From Glaesserella sp041817755 (lineage in GTDB: Bacteria > Pseudomonadota > Gammaproteobacteria > Enterobacterales > Pasteurellaceae), in assembly GCF_041817755.1 (NCBI RefSeq), contig NZ_JBGYBX010000039.1, forward strand, positions 1-64,000: 64,000 nucleotides of DNA, read 5' to 3'. Within the stretch, counting starts at the first letter, position 1. Every line of letters starts with the position of its first letter. Of this stretch, positions 35,282 through 43,545 are shown one piece after another. The notes below the pieces were generated by a model. That model was given only the letters and a program-made list of their open reading frames with translations. It did no database searches and was not told where the DNA came from. The position numbers and the translations under genes are program-made.

Positions 35282-36922
35282 TTAACGCCATGCTTTAAAT
35301 TGATTGATTAAACCGTTGGTAGAACTATCGTGACTGCTGATTTTTTCATCGTTTTCCAACTCCGGTAAAATGCGATTGGCAAGTTGTTTACCTAACTCCA
35401 CGCCCCATTGGTCGAAGCTGTAAATGTTGAAAATGACGCCCTGTACAAAAATTTTGTGTTCGTACATTGCAATCAACGCCCCTAATGTAAACGGCGTAAT
35501 TTTTTGGACTAGAATCGAATTGGTCGGTTTATTGCCGGTAAATACTTTAAACGGTACAATATCTGCAACCTCTTCTAAGGATTTACCCGCTTGTAAAAAC
35601 TCCTGCTCAACCACTTCTTGTGATTTACCGAAAGCAAGCGCTTCCGTTTGTGCAAAGAAATTAGAAAGTAATTTCGGATGATGATCCGCTAACGGATTAT
35701 GCGTTTGTGCCGGTGCAATAAAATCACAAGGAATGAGTTTTGTTCCTTGGTGAATCAATTGGTAGAACGCGTGCTGACCGTTTGTGCCCGGCTCACCCCA
35801 AATAATCGGACCGGTTTGGTAGTTCACTGCATTACCGTCACGTCCCACGTATTTACCGTTGGACTCCATATTGCCTTGTTGGAAATAGGCGGCAAAACGG
35901 TGCATATATTGATCATAAGGTAAAATCGCTTCCGACTCCGCTCCTAAGAAGTTGTTATTCCAAATGCCGATAAGCGCCAGCGTTAACGGAATATTTTTTT
36001 CCGGCTGCGAATTCAAGAAGTGTTTATCCATCGCATGAGCTCCTTCCAGCAGTTGCTCGAAGTTCTCAAAGCCCAAAGAAAGCGCAATGGATAAGCCAAT
36101 CGCCGACCATAATGAGTAACGTCCGCCGACCCAATCCCAAAATTCAAACATGTTTGCCGTATCAATCCCGAATTTTGACACTTCTTTAGCATTCGTAGAA
36201 AGCGCCACGAAGTGTTTTGCCACGGCAGATTCATCTTTTGCAGAAGCCAACAACCAATCACGCGCAGACAAGGCATTTGTCATGGTTTCTTGCGTAGTAA
36301 ACGTTTTGGAGGCCACTAAGAATAATGTTGTTTCCGGATTTGTTTTACGCAATGTTTCAGCCATATGGGTTCCATCCACATTTGAAACAAAATGCATATT
36401 TAAGTGGTTTTTATACGGACGCAACGCCTCGGTAACCATATACGGACCTAAATCCGAGCCACCGATACCGATATTCACGACATCAGTAATCGCTTTACCC
36501 GTGTAGCCTTTCCACTCACCGGAAATAACGTGTTCACAGAAACCTCTCATTTTCTCAAGCACCGCATTTACTTCCGGCATCACATTTTTGCCGTCTACTT
36601 CCACCGGTGTATTTGAGCGGTTACGTAAAGCGGTATGGAGTACCGCACGATTTTCGGTACGGTTAATCTTTTCGCCCTTAAACATGGCGTATGTCGCCGA
36701 TTTGACATGGCACTCTTCGGCTAATTGACGCAATAATGCAAGCGTGTGTTCATTGATCGCATTCTTAGAAAAATCGACTAAAATCCGGTCATCAAAACGT
36801 AACGAATATTTATCAAAACGTTTCGGATCTTCGCTAAACAGTTGCGGAATGGTGAGATTTTCCGCTTTATGTTGCGTTAACGCATTCCACGCAAATGTTT
36901 GGGTTGGATTAATGTTTTGCAT
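35282..36922 (-). CDS. pgi: Glucose-6-phosphate isomerase
   Basis: Interconverts glucose 6-phosphate and fructose 6-phosphate; 546 residues (E. coli 549). Signature regions are visible: IGIGGSDLGPYMV (about 151-163), SKTFTTQETMTNA, GGRYSLWSAIGL, the PGI signature GTKLIPCDF and FDQWGVELGKQLA near the end. AGAGGAGAA precedes the ATG. It follows ubiK by 17 nt on the same strand. It would take the glucose 6-phosphate made by TreC into glycolysis. Confidence 0.96.
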   Translation of the reverse strand: MQNINPTQTFAWNALTQHKAENLTIPQLFSEDPKRFDKYSLRFDDRILVDFSKNAINEHTLALLRQLAEECHVKSATYAMFKGEKINRTENRAVLHTALRNRSNTPVEVDGKNVMPEVNAVLEKMRGFCEHVISGEWKGYTGKAITDVVNIGIGGSDLGPYMVTEALRPYKNHLNMHFVSNVDGTHMAETLRKTNPETTLFLVASKTFTTQETMTNALSARDWLLASAKDESAVAKHFVALSTNAKEVSKFGIDTANMFEFWDWVGGRYSLWSAIGLSIALSLGFENFEQLLEGAHAMDKHFLNSQPEKNIPLTLALIGIWNNNFLGAESEAILPYDQYMHRFAAYFQQGNMESNGKYVGRDGNAVNYQTGPIIWGEPGTNGQHAFYQLIHQGTKLIPCDFIAPAQTHNPLADHHPKLLSNFFAQTEALAFGKSQEVVEQEFLQAGKSLEEVADIVPFKVFTGNKPTNSILVQKITPFTLGALIAMYEHKIFVQGVIFNIYSFDQWGVELGKQLANRILPELENDEKISSHDSSTNGLINQFKAWR

Positions 36923-36939
36923 TGAGTTCTCCTCTACAT

Positions 36940-37200
36940 TTAATTTTGTGATTCGGTTGATGTTTTTTCGCTTAACTCATTAAGGCGTTTTTCCAATTCA
37001 TTAAGTTTTTCACGCGTACGTAATAATACTTGCGATTGCACGTCAAATTCTTCACGTGTCACCACATCAAGCTTCGCTAATTGCGCTTGTAGAATTTGTT
37101 TGAATTTTTCTTCTAAATCGTTTCCGACATTTTTTAAACTTTGCGGTAACGCATTGTGAAGCTGCTGTGCAATAGCTTCTAAATTTCTCGGATTAAGCAT
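36940..37200 (-). CDS. ubiK: Ubiquinone biosynthesis accessory factor UbiK
   Basis: 86-residue BMFP-domain protein (formerly YqiC) that helps aerobic ubiquinone synthesis through the UbiJ-UbiK complex. An amphipathic helix (NLEAIAQQLHNALP) is followed by LEEKFKQILQAQLAKLDVVTREEFDVQ and a C-terminal trimeric coiled coil (LRTREKLNELEKRLNEL). The layout is diagnostic. It is upstream of pgi in an apparent two-gene unit. Confidence 0.9.
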   Translation of the reverse strand: MLNPRNLEAIAQQLHNALPQSLKNVGNDLEEKFKQILQAQLAKLDVVTREEFDVQSQVLLRTREKLNELEKRLNELSEKTSTESQN

Positions 37201-37319
37201 GATTTTCCCCTTGTAAAGTGAACGTTAATTCTAAAGAATTTCATAGCGGATAAAAAGCAAAGAATACGTAGAATAAGGAAAATTGAGCGATTATTTGATC
37301 TAGGGAAATGAAATAAAGA

Positions 37320-37394
37320 TGGCTGGGGTACTAGGATTCGAACCTAGGAATGCTGGGATCAAAACCCAGTGCCTTACCGCTTGGCGATACCCCA
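37320..37394 (-). tRNA. tRNA-Gln (anticodon UUG)
   Basis: 75 nt including the encoded CCA. Acceptor TGGGGTA/TACCCCA, anticodon loop TTTTGAT, T-arm GGTTCGAATCC. It is the last of four tRNAs on the minus strand. Confidence 0.97.
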
Positions 37395-37440
37395 AAAGAA
37401 AAAAACTAACTTGCGTTAGTTCATTCGATTTGAAATAAGA

Positions 37441-37515
37441 TGGCTGGAGTACTAGGATTCGAACCTAGGAATGCTGGGATCAAAACCCAGTGCCTTACCG
37501 CTTGGCGATACTCCA
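37441..37515 (-). tRNA. tRNA-Gln (anticodon UUG), second copy
   Basis: 75 nt with encoded CCA. It is identical to its neighbour apart from one compensated acceptor pair (TGGAGTA/TACTCCA), so the two are a tandem duplication kept by selection. Confidence 0.97.
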
Positions 37516-37539
37516 GTCGTTTTATTTGCAAGCTTCAAA

Positions 37540-37624
37540 TGGTGCGGGACGAGGGACTTGAACCCACACACCTCTCGGCGCCAGAACCTAAATCTGGTGC
37601 GTCTACCAATTTCGCCAGTCCCGC
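37540..37624 (-). tRNA. tRNA-Leu (anticodon UAG)
   Basis: 85 nt with a long variable arm (typical of Leu) and encoded CCA. The anticodon loop is TTTAGGT and the acceptor GCGGGAC. Confidence 0.97.
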
Positions 37625-37627
37625 AAA

Positions 37628-37704
37628 TGGTGGCTACAACGAGATTCGAACTTGTGACCCCAACATTATGAGTGTTGTGCTCTAACCAGCTGAGCTATGT
37701 AGCC
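37628..37704 (-). tRNA. tRNA-Met (elongator, anticodon CAU)
   Basis: 77 nt with encoded CCA. The anticodon loop is CTCATAA and the acceptor GGCTACA. The first acceptor pair is G-C, so it is not the initiator. First gene of the Met-Leu-Gln-Gln cluster, the same order as the start of E. coli metT-leuW-glnU-glnW. Confidence 0.95.
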
Positions 37705-37725
37705 ATTTGCGTCACCATATCGGCT

Positions 37726-37765
37726 TTGCGGGGCGTATTATGCTGATTTAGCCTTATCCCGTCAA
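37726..37765 (-). promoter_or_regulatory. tRNA operon promoter with GC-rich discriminator
   Basis: On the minus strand TTGACG (complement of 37760-37765), a 17-bp spacer and CATAAT (complement of 37737-37742) are followed by ACGCCCCGC. A GC-rich discriminator is the mark of stringently controlled stable-RNA promoters. Confidence 0.8.
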
Positions 37766-37881
37766 ATCTTTTTTTTCAAAAAATATAAAAATTCGCTTAT
37801 TTGCCTAGAGTTTCGGCAGTTTGATATAAAAAACGACGAAATTCATTATAAAGCGTATATTTTATAATAGGTTATATTATA

Positions 37882-38706
37882 TTAGCGTGTAATTTCCATT
37901 TCTGACTTCAAAATCGAAAGTGTTTCTTCAACATTCGGGAGAACCCCTTCCCACAGTTGAAACGCATAAGCCGCCTGACCAACTAACATTCCCAAACCGT
38001 CTTGACAACGGCGTGTTCCTTGAGACCCCGCATAATTGAGAAACGGCGTCTGCATATTCGGTGCATATTGCATATCATAAATGTTGGCATCAGCAAGCAA
38101 ATGTTTAGGTAATTCGACATATTTGCCTTGTAAACCTAAAGAGGTAGCGTTAATAATCAAATCAAATGATTGTTCGCCGATTTCCGTTATACAAGCGGTC
38201 TGAATCGAACCGAATTTTGCAAATTTTTCCGCCAGAACGAGCGCTTTCTCTCTAGTGCGATTGTAAATGGTGATCTGCTGTTGTGCTTGCAATAACGGAT
38301 AAAGCACCCCTTTCGTTGCACCACCCGCCCCCAAAATTAACACACGTTGATTGGCGTTCAACCAGCCTAAGCGGGTAAGATCGGAAACTAAACCGACACC
38401 GTCTGTATTGTCGGCATATAACCGCCCGTCTTCCAAACGCTTCAAGGTATTACACGCTTCCGCCTGTAAACAACTTTCACTGTGTGAATCCGCAAGTGCA
38501 AACGCCCGCTCTTTAAAAGGAGCGGTGATATTTGCCCCCTTCGCTCCTTCCGCAAAAAATTGTTGTAACTGGCTTTCAAACTGCTGCTCACCGCCTAATT
38601 TGGCAACATAGGAAATCGCTTTGCCTGTTTGCTGTCCGAACAGAGCATGAATACGGGGCGATTTACTTTGAGCAATCGGATTGCCCCAAACGGCATAGTG
38701 ATTCAT
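37882..38706 (-). CDS. aroE: Shikimate dehydrogenase AroE
   Basis: NADPH-dependent step of the aromatic pathway, 274 residues (E. coli 272). WGNPIAQSKSPRIH with the substrate-binding Ser pair is at 7-20, TAPFK holds the catalytic Lys, NTDGVGLV the Asp partner, and LGAGGATKG the NADP loop. It is last of the run yrdD-tsaC-aroE, a conserved order. 3 nt separate it from tsaC. An uptake core lies inside it (38190). Confidence 0.95.
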   Translation of the reverse strand: MNHYAVWGNPIAQSKSPRIHALFGQQTGKAISYVAKLGGEQQFESQLQQFFAEGAKGANITAPFKERAFALADSHSESCLQAEACNTLKRLEDGRLYADNTDGVGLVSDLTRLGWLNANQRVLILGAGGATKGVLYPLLQAQQQITIYNRTREKALVLAEKFAKFGSIQTACITEIGEQSFDLIINATSLGLQGKYVELPKHLLADANIYDMQYAPNMQTPFLNYAGSQGTRRCQDGLGMLVGQAAYAFQLWEGVLPNVEETLSILKSEMEITR

Positions 38707-38709
38707 TCT

Positions 38710-39264
38710 TTATCCTTGTCTGAAAATATGTTGGCTAAATATATCACGAATTTCGGAAGGATTTTGCTTTCCACCCGTGGCTTGATCCAACACGGGAAAA
38801 TCCGCCCCAAATTGTCGACGAACCTCTTCCGCCGTCCGACACGGTGGAAGAGAGGTCAGATTCGCACTGGTTGACGTAAGTGCAAAACCCGCCGCTTCAC
38901 AAAGTGCCACGACGGCAGGAATGCGACATAACCTCACAGCAATCGTGTCAAATTGCCCTTTGAGATAGCGCGGCACATCGGTTTTGGCGGGAATAATCCA
39001 CGTAACCGCCTGTTCTCCGACTGTTTTAAAGCGTTGCCACTCCGCTTCCGTTAATAACGTATCATCAATATAAGGCAAAAGCAGTTCGATTTGATGAGCA
39101 ATCAAAATCAACCCTTTGTCTTCAGGACGGTTTTTTAATTTCAATAAAGTTCTGACCGCTTGTTCGCTATTCGGATTACAACCTAGCCCGAAGACTGATT
39201 CCGTCGGATAAGCAACAACTTGATTTTGCTTGAGTTTTTCAACAATTTGATTCAAAGAATACAT
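38710..39264 (-). CDS. tsaC: Threonylcarbamoyl-AMP synthase TsaC
   Basis: Makes threonylcarbamoyl-AMP for the t6A37 modification of ANN-decoding tRNAs. 184 residues of the short YrdC type, with AYPTESVFGLGCNP (18-31), KNRPEDKGLILI and LTSTSANLTSLPP. Its ATG overlaps the yrdD stop (TAATG), so it is translationally coupled. Confidence 0.94.
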   Translation of the reverse strand: MYSLNQIVEKLKQNQVVAYPTESVFGLGCNPNSEQAVRTLLKLKNRPEDKGLILIAHQIELLLPYIDDTLLTEAEWQRFKTVGEQAVTWIIPAKTDVPRYLKGQFDTIAVRLCRIPAVVALCEAAGFALTSTSANLTSLPPCRTAEEVRRQFGADFPVLDQATGGKQNPSEIRDIFSQHIFRQG

Positions 39265-39794
39265 TATTCGTTTTCACTAAAAAGATGCTGACACTGCCTG
39301 TTCGCACAAAGATAATAAGATTTGCCCCGTACTTTTTTGAATGTAGCCAAGGCACAGGCACATTTCGGACAACGTTTCTTTAGCGGTTTACTCGGCAGAA
39401 TAAATTTACATTCCGGGTAACCGGCGCAGCCGTAAAAAGCTTTCCCCGAACGCCCCGTACGCACGACGAGCTTATGTCGTTTGCATTCGGGGCAATCAAA
39501 TTCTTCCTGAAGGTCAGGTTCGTCATGTACGATAAAATGGCAATCCGGGTAATTGCTGCATCCGATAAACATACCAAAATGTCCTTGTTTAAGTTGCAAC
39601 GGCGCTTGGCACTCCGGACAAAATTCATCCAAGCGTTTAATCACATGACTTGCTTGGTGCAACGGTTTGAGATAGTCGCAAACCGGGTAAGCGGAGCAAC
39701 CTAAAAAAAGTCCTTGTTTTCCCCGTTTTAGTTTTAGCGGGGAGCCGCATTGCGGGCAATTTTCGGTCTGTTTTGTCGATTTAAATAGGCTCAT
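39264..39794 (-). CDS. yrdD: Topoisomerase-type zinc-finger protein YrdD
   Basis: Small protein of 176 residues made of four zinc ribbons like those at the C-terminus of topoisomerase I: CPQCGSP...CSAYPVC, CPECQAP...CSNYPDC, CPECKRH...CAGYPEC, CPKCACA...CANRQC. It probably binds single-stranded DNA or RNA. It has no topoisomerase catalytic domain and is full length for the YrdD family. It overlaps yqfB by 14 nt upstream and tsaC by 1 nt downstream. Confidence 0.9.
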   Translation of the reverse strand: MSLFKSTKQTENCPQCGSPLKLKRGKQGLFLGCSAYPVCDYLKPLHQASHVIKRLDEFCPECQAPLQLKQGHFGMFIGCSNYPDCHFIVHDEPDLQEEFDCPECKRHKLVVRTGRSGKAFYGCAGYPECKFILPSKPLKKRCPKCACALATFKKVRGKSYYLCANRQCQHLFSENE

Positions 39795-40101
39795 TGATTA
39801 GGCGAAATTCAATCACAAAAAAGTCATTATCATTAGGGTAAATCTGTCTGATCACCCGTTTTAGCTCATCAAGGCTCATATTCTCTTGCTGAGCATGTTT
39901 TTCATTCAGTTGTTCAAAGTGAATCGGAGTAACCGATAACACTTGGATACGAGCAAACAAGCGGTCGGTTTCATTGGTAAAAACGCAAAGTTGTTGCCCG
40001 GTTTGAAAGTATGCTTCCGATTTATCACGGATAGTAATCGTCTTTTTTCCGCTGATAATATCCGCTTCAAATCGACTGAAAAAGGTAATTTTATGCATCA
40101 T
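39781..40101 (-). CDS. yqfB: ASCH-domain N4-acetylcytidine amidohydrolase YqfB
   Basis: ASCH-fold enzyme of about 106 residues. HKITFFSRFEADIISGKKTITIRDKSE holds the conserved Lys and Thr, and EKHAQQENMSLDELK the Glu; E. coli YqfB hydrolyses N4-acetylcytidine with such residues. I begin at one of two adjacent ATGs (40101 or 40098) after GAAGAG. The frame is open 21 nt further upstream inside recX. The start lies within the last codons of recX, implying coupling. Confidence 0.88.
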   Translation of the reverse strand: MMHKITFFSRFEADIISGKKTITIRDKSEAYFQTGQQLCVFTNETDRLFARIQVLSVTPIHFEQLNEKHAQQENMSLDELKRVIRQIYPNDNDFFVIEFRLINEPI

Positions 40102-40558
40102 GGTACTCTTCGTCATAATCATAACTTAAGTCGATTAGATGTTTAAAATGATCATTATAAAAGCCATGGCTAACCATATACCGCCACATTTTTTGTTTGG
40201 CCTTAATATCCCAACTCAGCGGGCGTTTTTTTTCAAAAAGACGTTCGGCAAGCTCAAAAAAATCAACTTCCGCCTCATCAAAAGCATGCGTAATTACCCA
40301 CTCTTTGATGCCTTTTTGTTGCAATTCTTGCGTTAAACGGCGGGGACCATAACCTTGCTGAGAACGGTAACGAACATAAGATGAAGCAAATCTTTCATCG
40401 CTCTGCCAATGCTCTGCTTGCGCTTTTCTAATCGCCAGATTGATTTCATCATCACCGTATCCTTTTTGTTTAAGCCGCTGTCTTAGCTCAAACTCACTGT
40501 AGTCTCGCTTGGACAATAAATATACGATATAACTGATTGCATAAGGTGCTTTTGACAT
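40091..40558 (-). CDS. recX: Recombination regulator RecX
   Basis: 155-residue helical protein that limits RecA filament growth. It has three RecX three-helix repeats, with AISYIVYLLSKRDYSEFELRQRL as the first and SYVRYRSQQGYGPRRLTQEL as the second. I start at 40558 (MSKAPYAIS), matching relatives; an open frame reaches 40636 but would run through the recA stop and hairpin. The chosen ATG has no Shine-Dalgarno and comes right after the T-tract of the recA hairpin, so expression should be low and coupled to read-through. Confidence 0.85.
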   Translation of the reverse strand: MSKAPYAISYIVYLLSKRDYSEFELRQRLKQKGYGDDEINLAIRKAQAEHWQSDERFASSYVRYRSQQGYGPRRLTQELQQKGIKEWVITHAFDEAEVDFFELAERLFEKKRPLSWDIKAKQKMWRYMVSHGFYNDHFKHLIDLSYDYDEEYHDA

Positions 40559-40565
40559 AAAACTA

Positions 40566-40593
40566 AAATGCGGTTTACGAATAAACCGCATTT
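40566..40593 (-). terminator. recA-recX attenuating hairpin
   Basis: AAATGCGGTTTA/TAAACCGCATTT stem with a 4-nt loop, followed on the minus strand by TTTTAGTTTT. It separates recA from recX as the leaky terminator does in E. coli. Confidence 0.8.
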
Positions 40594-40598
40594 CCTTA

Positions 40599-41699
40599 TC
40601 AGAGTTCTTCTTCGTTAAATTCTTCATCATCCGCATTTATCTCTTGATGATGACTTTGCGATGAGCTATCCGTTAATAATGCACGAATATCACGTTCAAT
40701 TTTTTCGGCAATTTCCGGGTTTTCTTTTAACCATGCGACCGCATTATTTTTGCCTTGACCGATTTTGGTGCCTTCATAAGAGAACCATGCTCCCGATTTT
40801 TGAATAAAACCGTTCGCTTCCGCTAAAATCAACAATTCGCTCATGCGTGAAATTCCTTCTCCGTACATAATATCAAACTGCACTTCGCGGAACGGCGGGG
40901 CAACTTTATTTTTCACCACTTTCACTTTTGTTTCGCTGCCGGTAATTTCATCACCTTCTTTAACCACACCGCAACGACGAATATCCAAACGGACCGAAGC
41001 GTAGAATTTTAGTGCGTTACCGCCCGTCGTAGTTTCCGGGTTACCGAACATTACACCAATCTTCATCCGGATTTGGTTAATGAAAACCACTAAACAGTTG
41101 GTATTTTTAATATTTGCCGTTAATTTACGTAACGCTTGTGACATTAAACGAGCTTGTAATCCCATGTGGGAATCGCCCATTTCTCCTTCAATTTCGGCTT
41201 TCGGCGTCAATGCGGCAACAGAGTCAACGATAATCACGTCAACGGCACCGGAACGAACAAGCGCATCACAAATTTCAAGCGCCTGTTCACCGTTATCCGG
41301 TTGTGAAATTAATAATTCGTCGGTATTAACACCTAATTTCTTCGCATAAACAGGATCCAACGCATGTTCCGCATCGATAAACGCACAGGTTTTACCGTTT
41401 TTCTGTGCTTGGGCAATCACGGAAAGTGTCAAGGTTGTTTTACCCGATGATTCAGGTCCGAAAATCTCGACGATACGTCCCATCGGTAATCCGCCGATAC
41501 CCAGCGCCAAATCCAACCCGATAGAACCGGTTGATACCGCCTCAATATCCAGTTGTTGGGTATCACCCAATTTCATGATTGAGCCTTTACCGAATTGTTT
41601 TTCAATTTGTGCCAACGCTGCGGCTAATGCTTTTTCTTTGCTGTCCGGATCGTGTTGTTTGGTTACCGTGTTTTTCGGGCTTTTTTTATTGTCCGCCAT
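40599..41699 (-). CDS. recA: Recombinase RecA
   Basis: Strand-exchange protein and SOS co-protease; 366 residues (E. coli 353). Walker A is GPESSGKTT (81-89), followed by the MAW region and Walker B VIIVDSVAAL; loop L2 includes GGNALKFYAS. The N-terminus is about 14 residues longer than usual and polar (NKKSPKNTVTKQHDPDS). I choose the ATG at 41699 after AAGGAAAG; the open frame to 41780 would run back through the promoter. Also needed for transformation. The acidic C-terminus (DDEEFNEEEL) is typical. Confidence 0.97.
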   Translation of the reverse strand: MADNKKSPKNTVTKQHDPDSKEKALAAALAQIEKQFGKGSIMKLGDTQQLDIEAVSTGSIGLDLALGIGGLPMGRIVEIFGPESSGKTTLTLSVIAQAQKNGKTCAFIDAEHALDPVYAKKLGVNTDELLISQPDNGEQALEICDALVRSGAVDVIIVDSVAALTPKAEIEGEMGDSHMGLQARLMSQALRKLTANIKNTNCLVVFINQIRMKIGVMFGNPETTTGGNALKFYASVRLDIRRCGVVKEGDEITGSETKVKVVKNKVAPPFREVQFDIMYGEGISRMSELLILAEANGFIQKSGAWFSYEGTKIGQGKNNAVAWLKENPEIAEKIERDIRALLTDSSSQSHHQEINADDEEFNEEEL

Positions 41700-41762
41700 A
41701 ATGCTTTCCTTTTGGTTCGTATTTTTGTTCGATATGAATGAGTGGTCACTAAACTGTAAATT

Positions 41763-41790
41763 ATTATACTGTTTGTTCATACAGTTTCAA
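41763..41790 (-). promoter_or_regulatory. recA: recA promoter with SOS (LexA) box in the spacer
   Basis: On the minus strand TTGAAA (-35), a 16-bp spacer and TATAAT (-10). The spacer reads CTGTATGAACAAACAG, a perfect CTGT-N8-ACAG LexA box (41769-41784). Bound LexA would cover both promoter boxes. Confidence 0.9.
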
Positions 41791-41807
41791 GTGATTTTTT
41801 CTGCTTT

Positions 41808-41823
41808 TTCGATCAATGTCGCA
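41808..41823 (-). promoter_or_regulatory. Putative CRP-S (competence) site upstream of recA
   Basis: Minus-strand TGCGACATTGATCGAA. The first half TGCGA is the exact CRP-S half site and the second, TCGAA, differs by one base from TCGCA. T- and A-runs flank it as in the family consensus. Its centre is about 60 bp before the predicted recA start, the class I activation distance. Confidence 0.65.
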
Positions 41824-41826
41824 AAA

Positions 41827-42432
41827 TTATGTCATGATCGTACCGCTTGTAATCGGTAATGATCTCGCTTCATCAAACGGATTCAGCGCATTAATCATCA
41901 TAATTCGTTCGTAGCTGAAAATATCTTCCGCCCGAATTTCAATCAACGTAATCAGCTTTTGTGTCAATAAATAAGAAAGTTGCGTTCCTTTTAATAAATA
42001 ATTTGCGGGACTATACCATTGCCCTTTTTTGAAAAAAAGCAGATTCCCGATTGTACAATCGCTAACAAAACCGTTATTAATAATAATGATTTCATTACTA
42101 TTATCTTGTTTTAATGCCTCAATATTTTTTCTGTCGCTATATTTATAGCGGTAATCCAGATTTTCCGTATACACACATTGATATCGATGAATTTTTTTCG
42201 GTTGATAAGAAAAAAAACGAACATTATATTCATATAGATTATAATCTACCCGACAGCGAACCAATCCGTACTGATATTCTTTCGGCACCACAATAATATG
42301 ATTTAAATCAAAGGTATTCTTACCGTTTAAATAATGTGAACACGCCTTTTCCAAGCGTGCCTGATGATATTGTAAATGCATTACGTTACCGTTAATCACA
42401 GCCAATGTTTCAAACAGCGGATAGCGGCACAT
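41827..42432 (-). CDS. PabC-like class IV aminotransferase-fold lyase
   Basis: Probably the 4-amino-4-deoxychorismate lyase that follows PabB in folate synthesis, but short and divergent (201 residues; E. coli PabC 269). The family layout is visible: FETLAVINGNVMHLQYHQARLE, then a Lys-containing RYKYSDRKNIEAL, and GFVSDCTIGNLLFFKKGQWYSP near the PLP phosphate site. I start at 42432, which has GGAG 8 nt upstream and overlaps the pabB end by 23 nt. The gene is AT-rich. It ends 3 nt from the CRP-S site of recA. Confidence 0.78.
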   Translation of the reverse strand: MCRYPLFETLAVINGNVMHLQYHQARLEKACSHYLNGKNTFDLNHIIVVPKEYQYGLVRCRVDYNLYEYNVRFFSYQPKKIHRYQCVYTENLDYRYKYSDRKNIEALKQDNSNEIIIINNGFVSDCTIGNLLFFKKGQWYSPANYLLKGTQLSYLLTQKLITLIEIRAEDIFSYERIMMINALNPFDEARSLPITSGTIMT

Positions 42433-43381
42433 AAATTTTCTCCAAGATTTCATGATATTCATCATCCGGCGAACTTAATGCGGTAATGCCGCCGCCGCTG
42501 CGAAAGAGTAATTGCCCGTCTTGTTGTTCAATATAACGAATCGCAACGGCGCTTTCTACATTTTCACCATCAAAATAACCGAAAACGCCGGTATAGTAAC
42601 CGCGATCCCGCTGTTCCGCCCGTTGAATAATCTCAACGGTTTTCGCTTTCGGCGCCCCGCTAATCGATCCCGCCGGTAACAATTTTGCCAAAATATTTCC
42701 GATTTCCGCCTGCCAATTTTCCGCTAATTCCCCGCAAATTTCCGAGCTGGTTTGATAAATTGCGCCTTTATGAGTCTGTATTTTTTCAAGATAGCGATAT
42801 CGGGTGACTTCAATATTTTTTGCCACCAACGCCAAGTCATTCCGAATTAAATCCACTATTGTATTGTGTTCGCTAAATTCTTTTTCCGACGCCAATAATT
42901 TTTTGTCGGCATTTTCTTCATCGGCATTTATTGTTCCTTTCATCGGATAAGAGTAGATTTTATTATTTTTAACTCGAATAAAACATTCCGGTGAAAAACA
43001 AACACATTGATCATTCAATAAAAATTTATATTTCGCCTGACTGGCAAAATAAATTTCTGCCAAGGTATAATTGCAATAAATTTCAGTCGGGTAAGATAAA
43101 TTTAATAAATAACTGTTCCCCGCTTGAATTTCTTGCTGAACAAAATCAAAACCTTGTTTATATTGATGAAAATCCATCGGTAAAAAATCCAATTTAAACG
43201 GTTTACGGGCTGTTTTCGGATTTTTTACATTACCGAAGCCTAAAAAATCAAAATAAATACCCTGTGCATTCGCTTGATTCAGCGGATAAATGAGCGGTTT
43301 TTTTTGTTCAAAATCAATCAGAAAGAAAAACGCTTGGCGCTGTTGCCCGAAGCGGTTTGCCGTTTGGATAAAATGTTGCAT
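42410..43381 (-). CDS. pabB: Aminodeoxychorismate synthase component I (PabB)
   Basis: Chorismate-binding enzyme of 323 residues, the short form found in Pasteurellaceae (E. coli PabB 453), which lacks most of the N-terminal lobe. YPMKGTINAD, EFSEHNTIVDLIRNDLALVAKN, LLPAGSISGAPKAKTVEII and the final FRSGGGITALSSPDDEY are the family motifs. PIKGT, which marks chorismate enzymes of this group, appears as PMKGT. I start at the ATG at 43381, as the upstream frame (to 43483) has no similarity and crosses an uptake signal. pabA is not adjacent. Confidence 0.88.
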   Translation of the reverse strand: MQHFIQTANRFGQQRQAFFFLIDFEQKKPLIYPLNQANAQGIYFDFLGFGNVKNPKTARKPFKLDFLPMDFHQYKQGFDFVQQEIQAGNSYLLNLSYPTEIYCNYTLAEIYFASQAKYKFLLNDQCVCFSPECFIRVKNNKIYSYPMKGTINADEENADKKLLASEKEFSEHNTIVDLIRNDLALVAKNIEVTRYRYLEKIQTHKGAIYQTSSEICGELAENWQAEIGNILAKLLPAGSISGAPKAKTVEIIQRAEQRDRGYYTGVFGYFDGENVESAVAIRYIEQQDGQLLFRSGGGITALSSPDDEYHEILEKIYVPLSAV

Positions 43382-43479
43382 GCGGTTAAACAGAAATAGA
43401 AGCCGTGTTATGGTCACATTATAGCGTTTTTTACTCAAAATAAGGGAAATGATGACAATTTCTTTGCTAATCGATGAAA

Positions 43480-43537
43480 ACAAGCGGTAAGATTTGCGCT
43501 GAAATTTGCAAATTTTTCATTCAATCACACCGCTTGT
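43480..43537. repeat. 58-bp inverted double uptake signal, unit 4
   Basis: ACAAGCGGT (43480-43488) and ACCGCTTGT (43529-43537) around a central TTTGCAAA at positions 26-33 of the unit. It lies 9 nt past the thiB stop and upstream of pabB, so it may end the thiB transcript. Confidence 0.85.
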
Positions 43538-43545
43538 CTTTGCTT

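Noticed and set aside
37320..37515. The two tRNA-Gln copies as a short repeat or mobile element
   Set aside because: Both are complete tRNAs with compensated acceptor changes, typical of tandem tRNA duplication.
37440..37685. Open frame of 81 codons on the plus strand across the tRNA cluster
   Set aside because: It is the complement of tRNA-Gln, tRNA-Leu and tRNA-Met; such frames across tRNA genes are a well-known false call.
41700..41780. Longer N-terminus for recA
   Set aside because: The extension would translate through the promoter and LexA box; the ATG at 41699 has AAGGAAAG in front.
41827..42432. pabC-like gene as a pseudogene
   Set aside because: It is short, but the frame is intact, the ribosome site is good and it overlaps pabB in the way coupled genes do.
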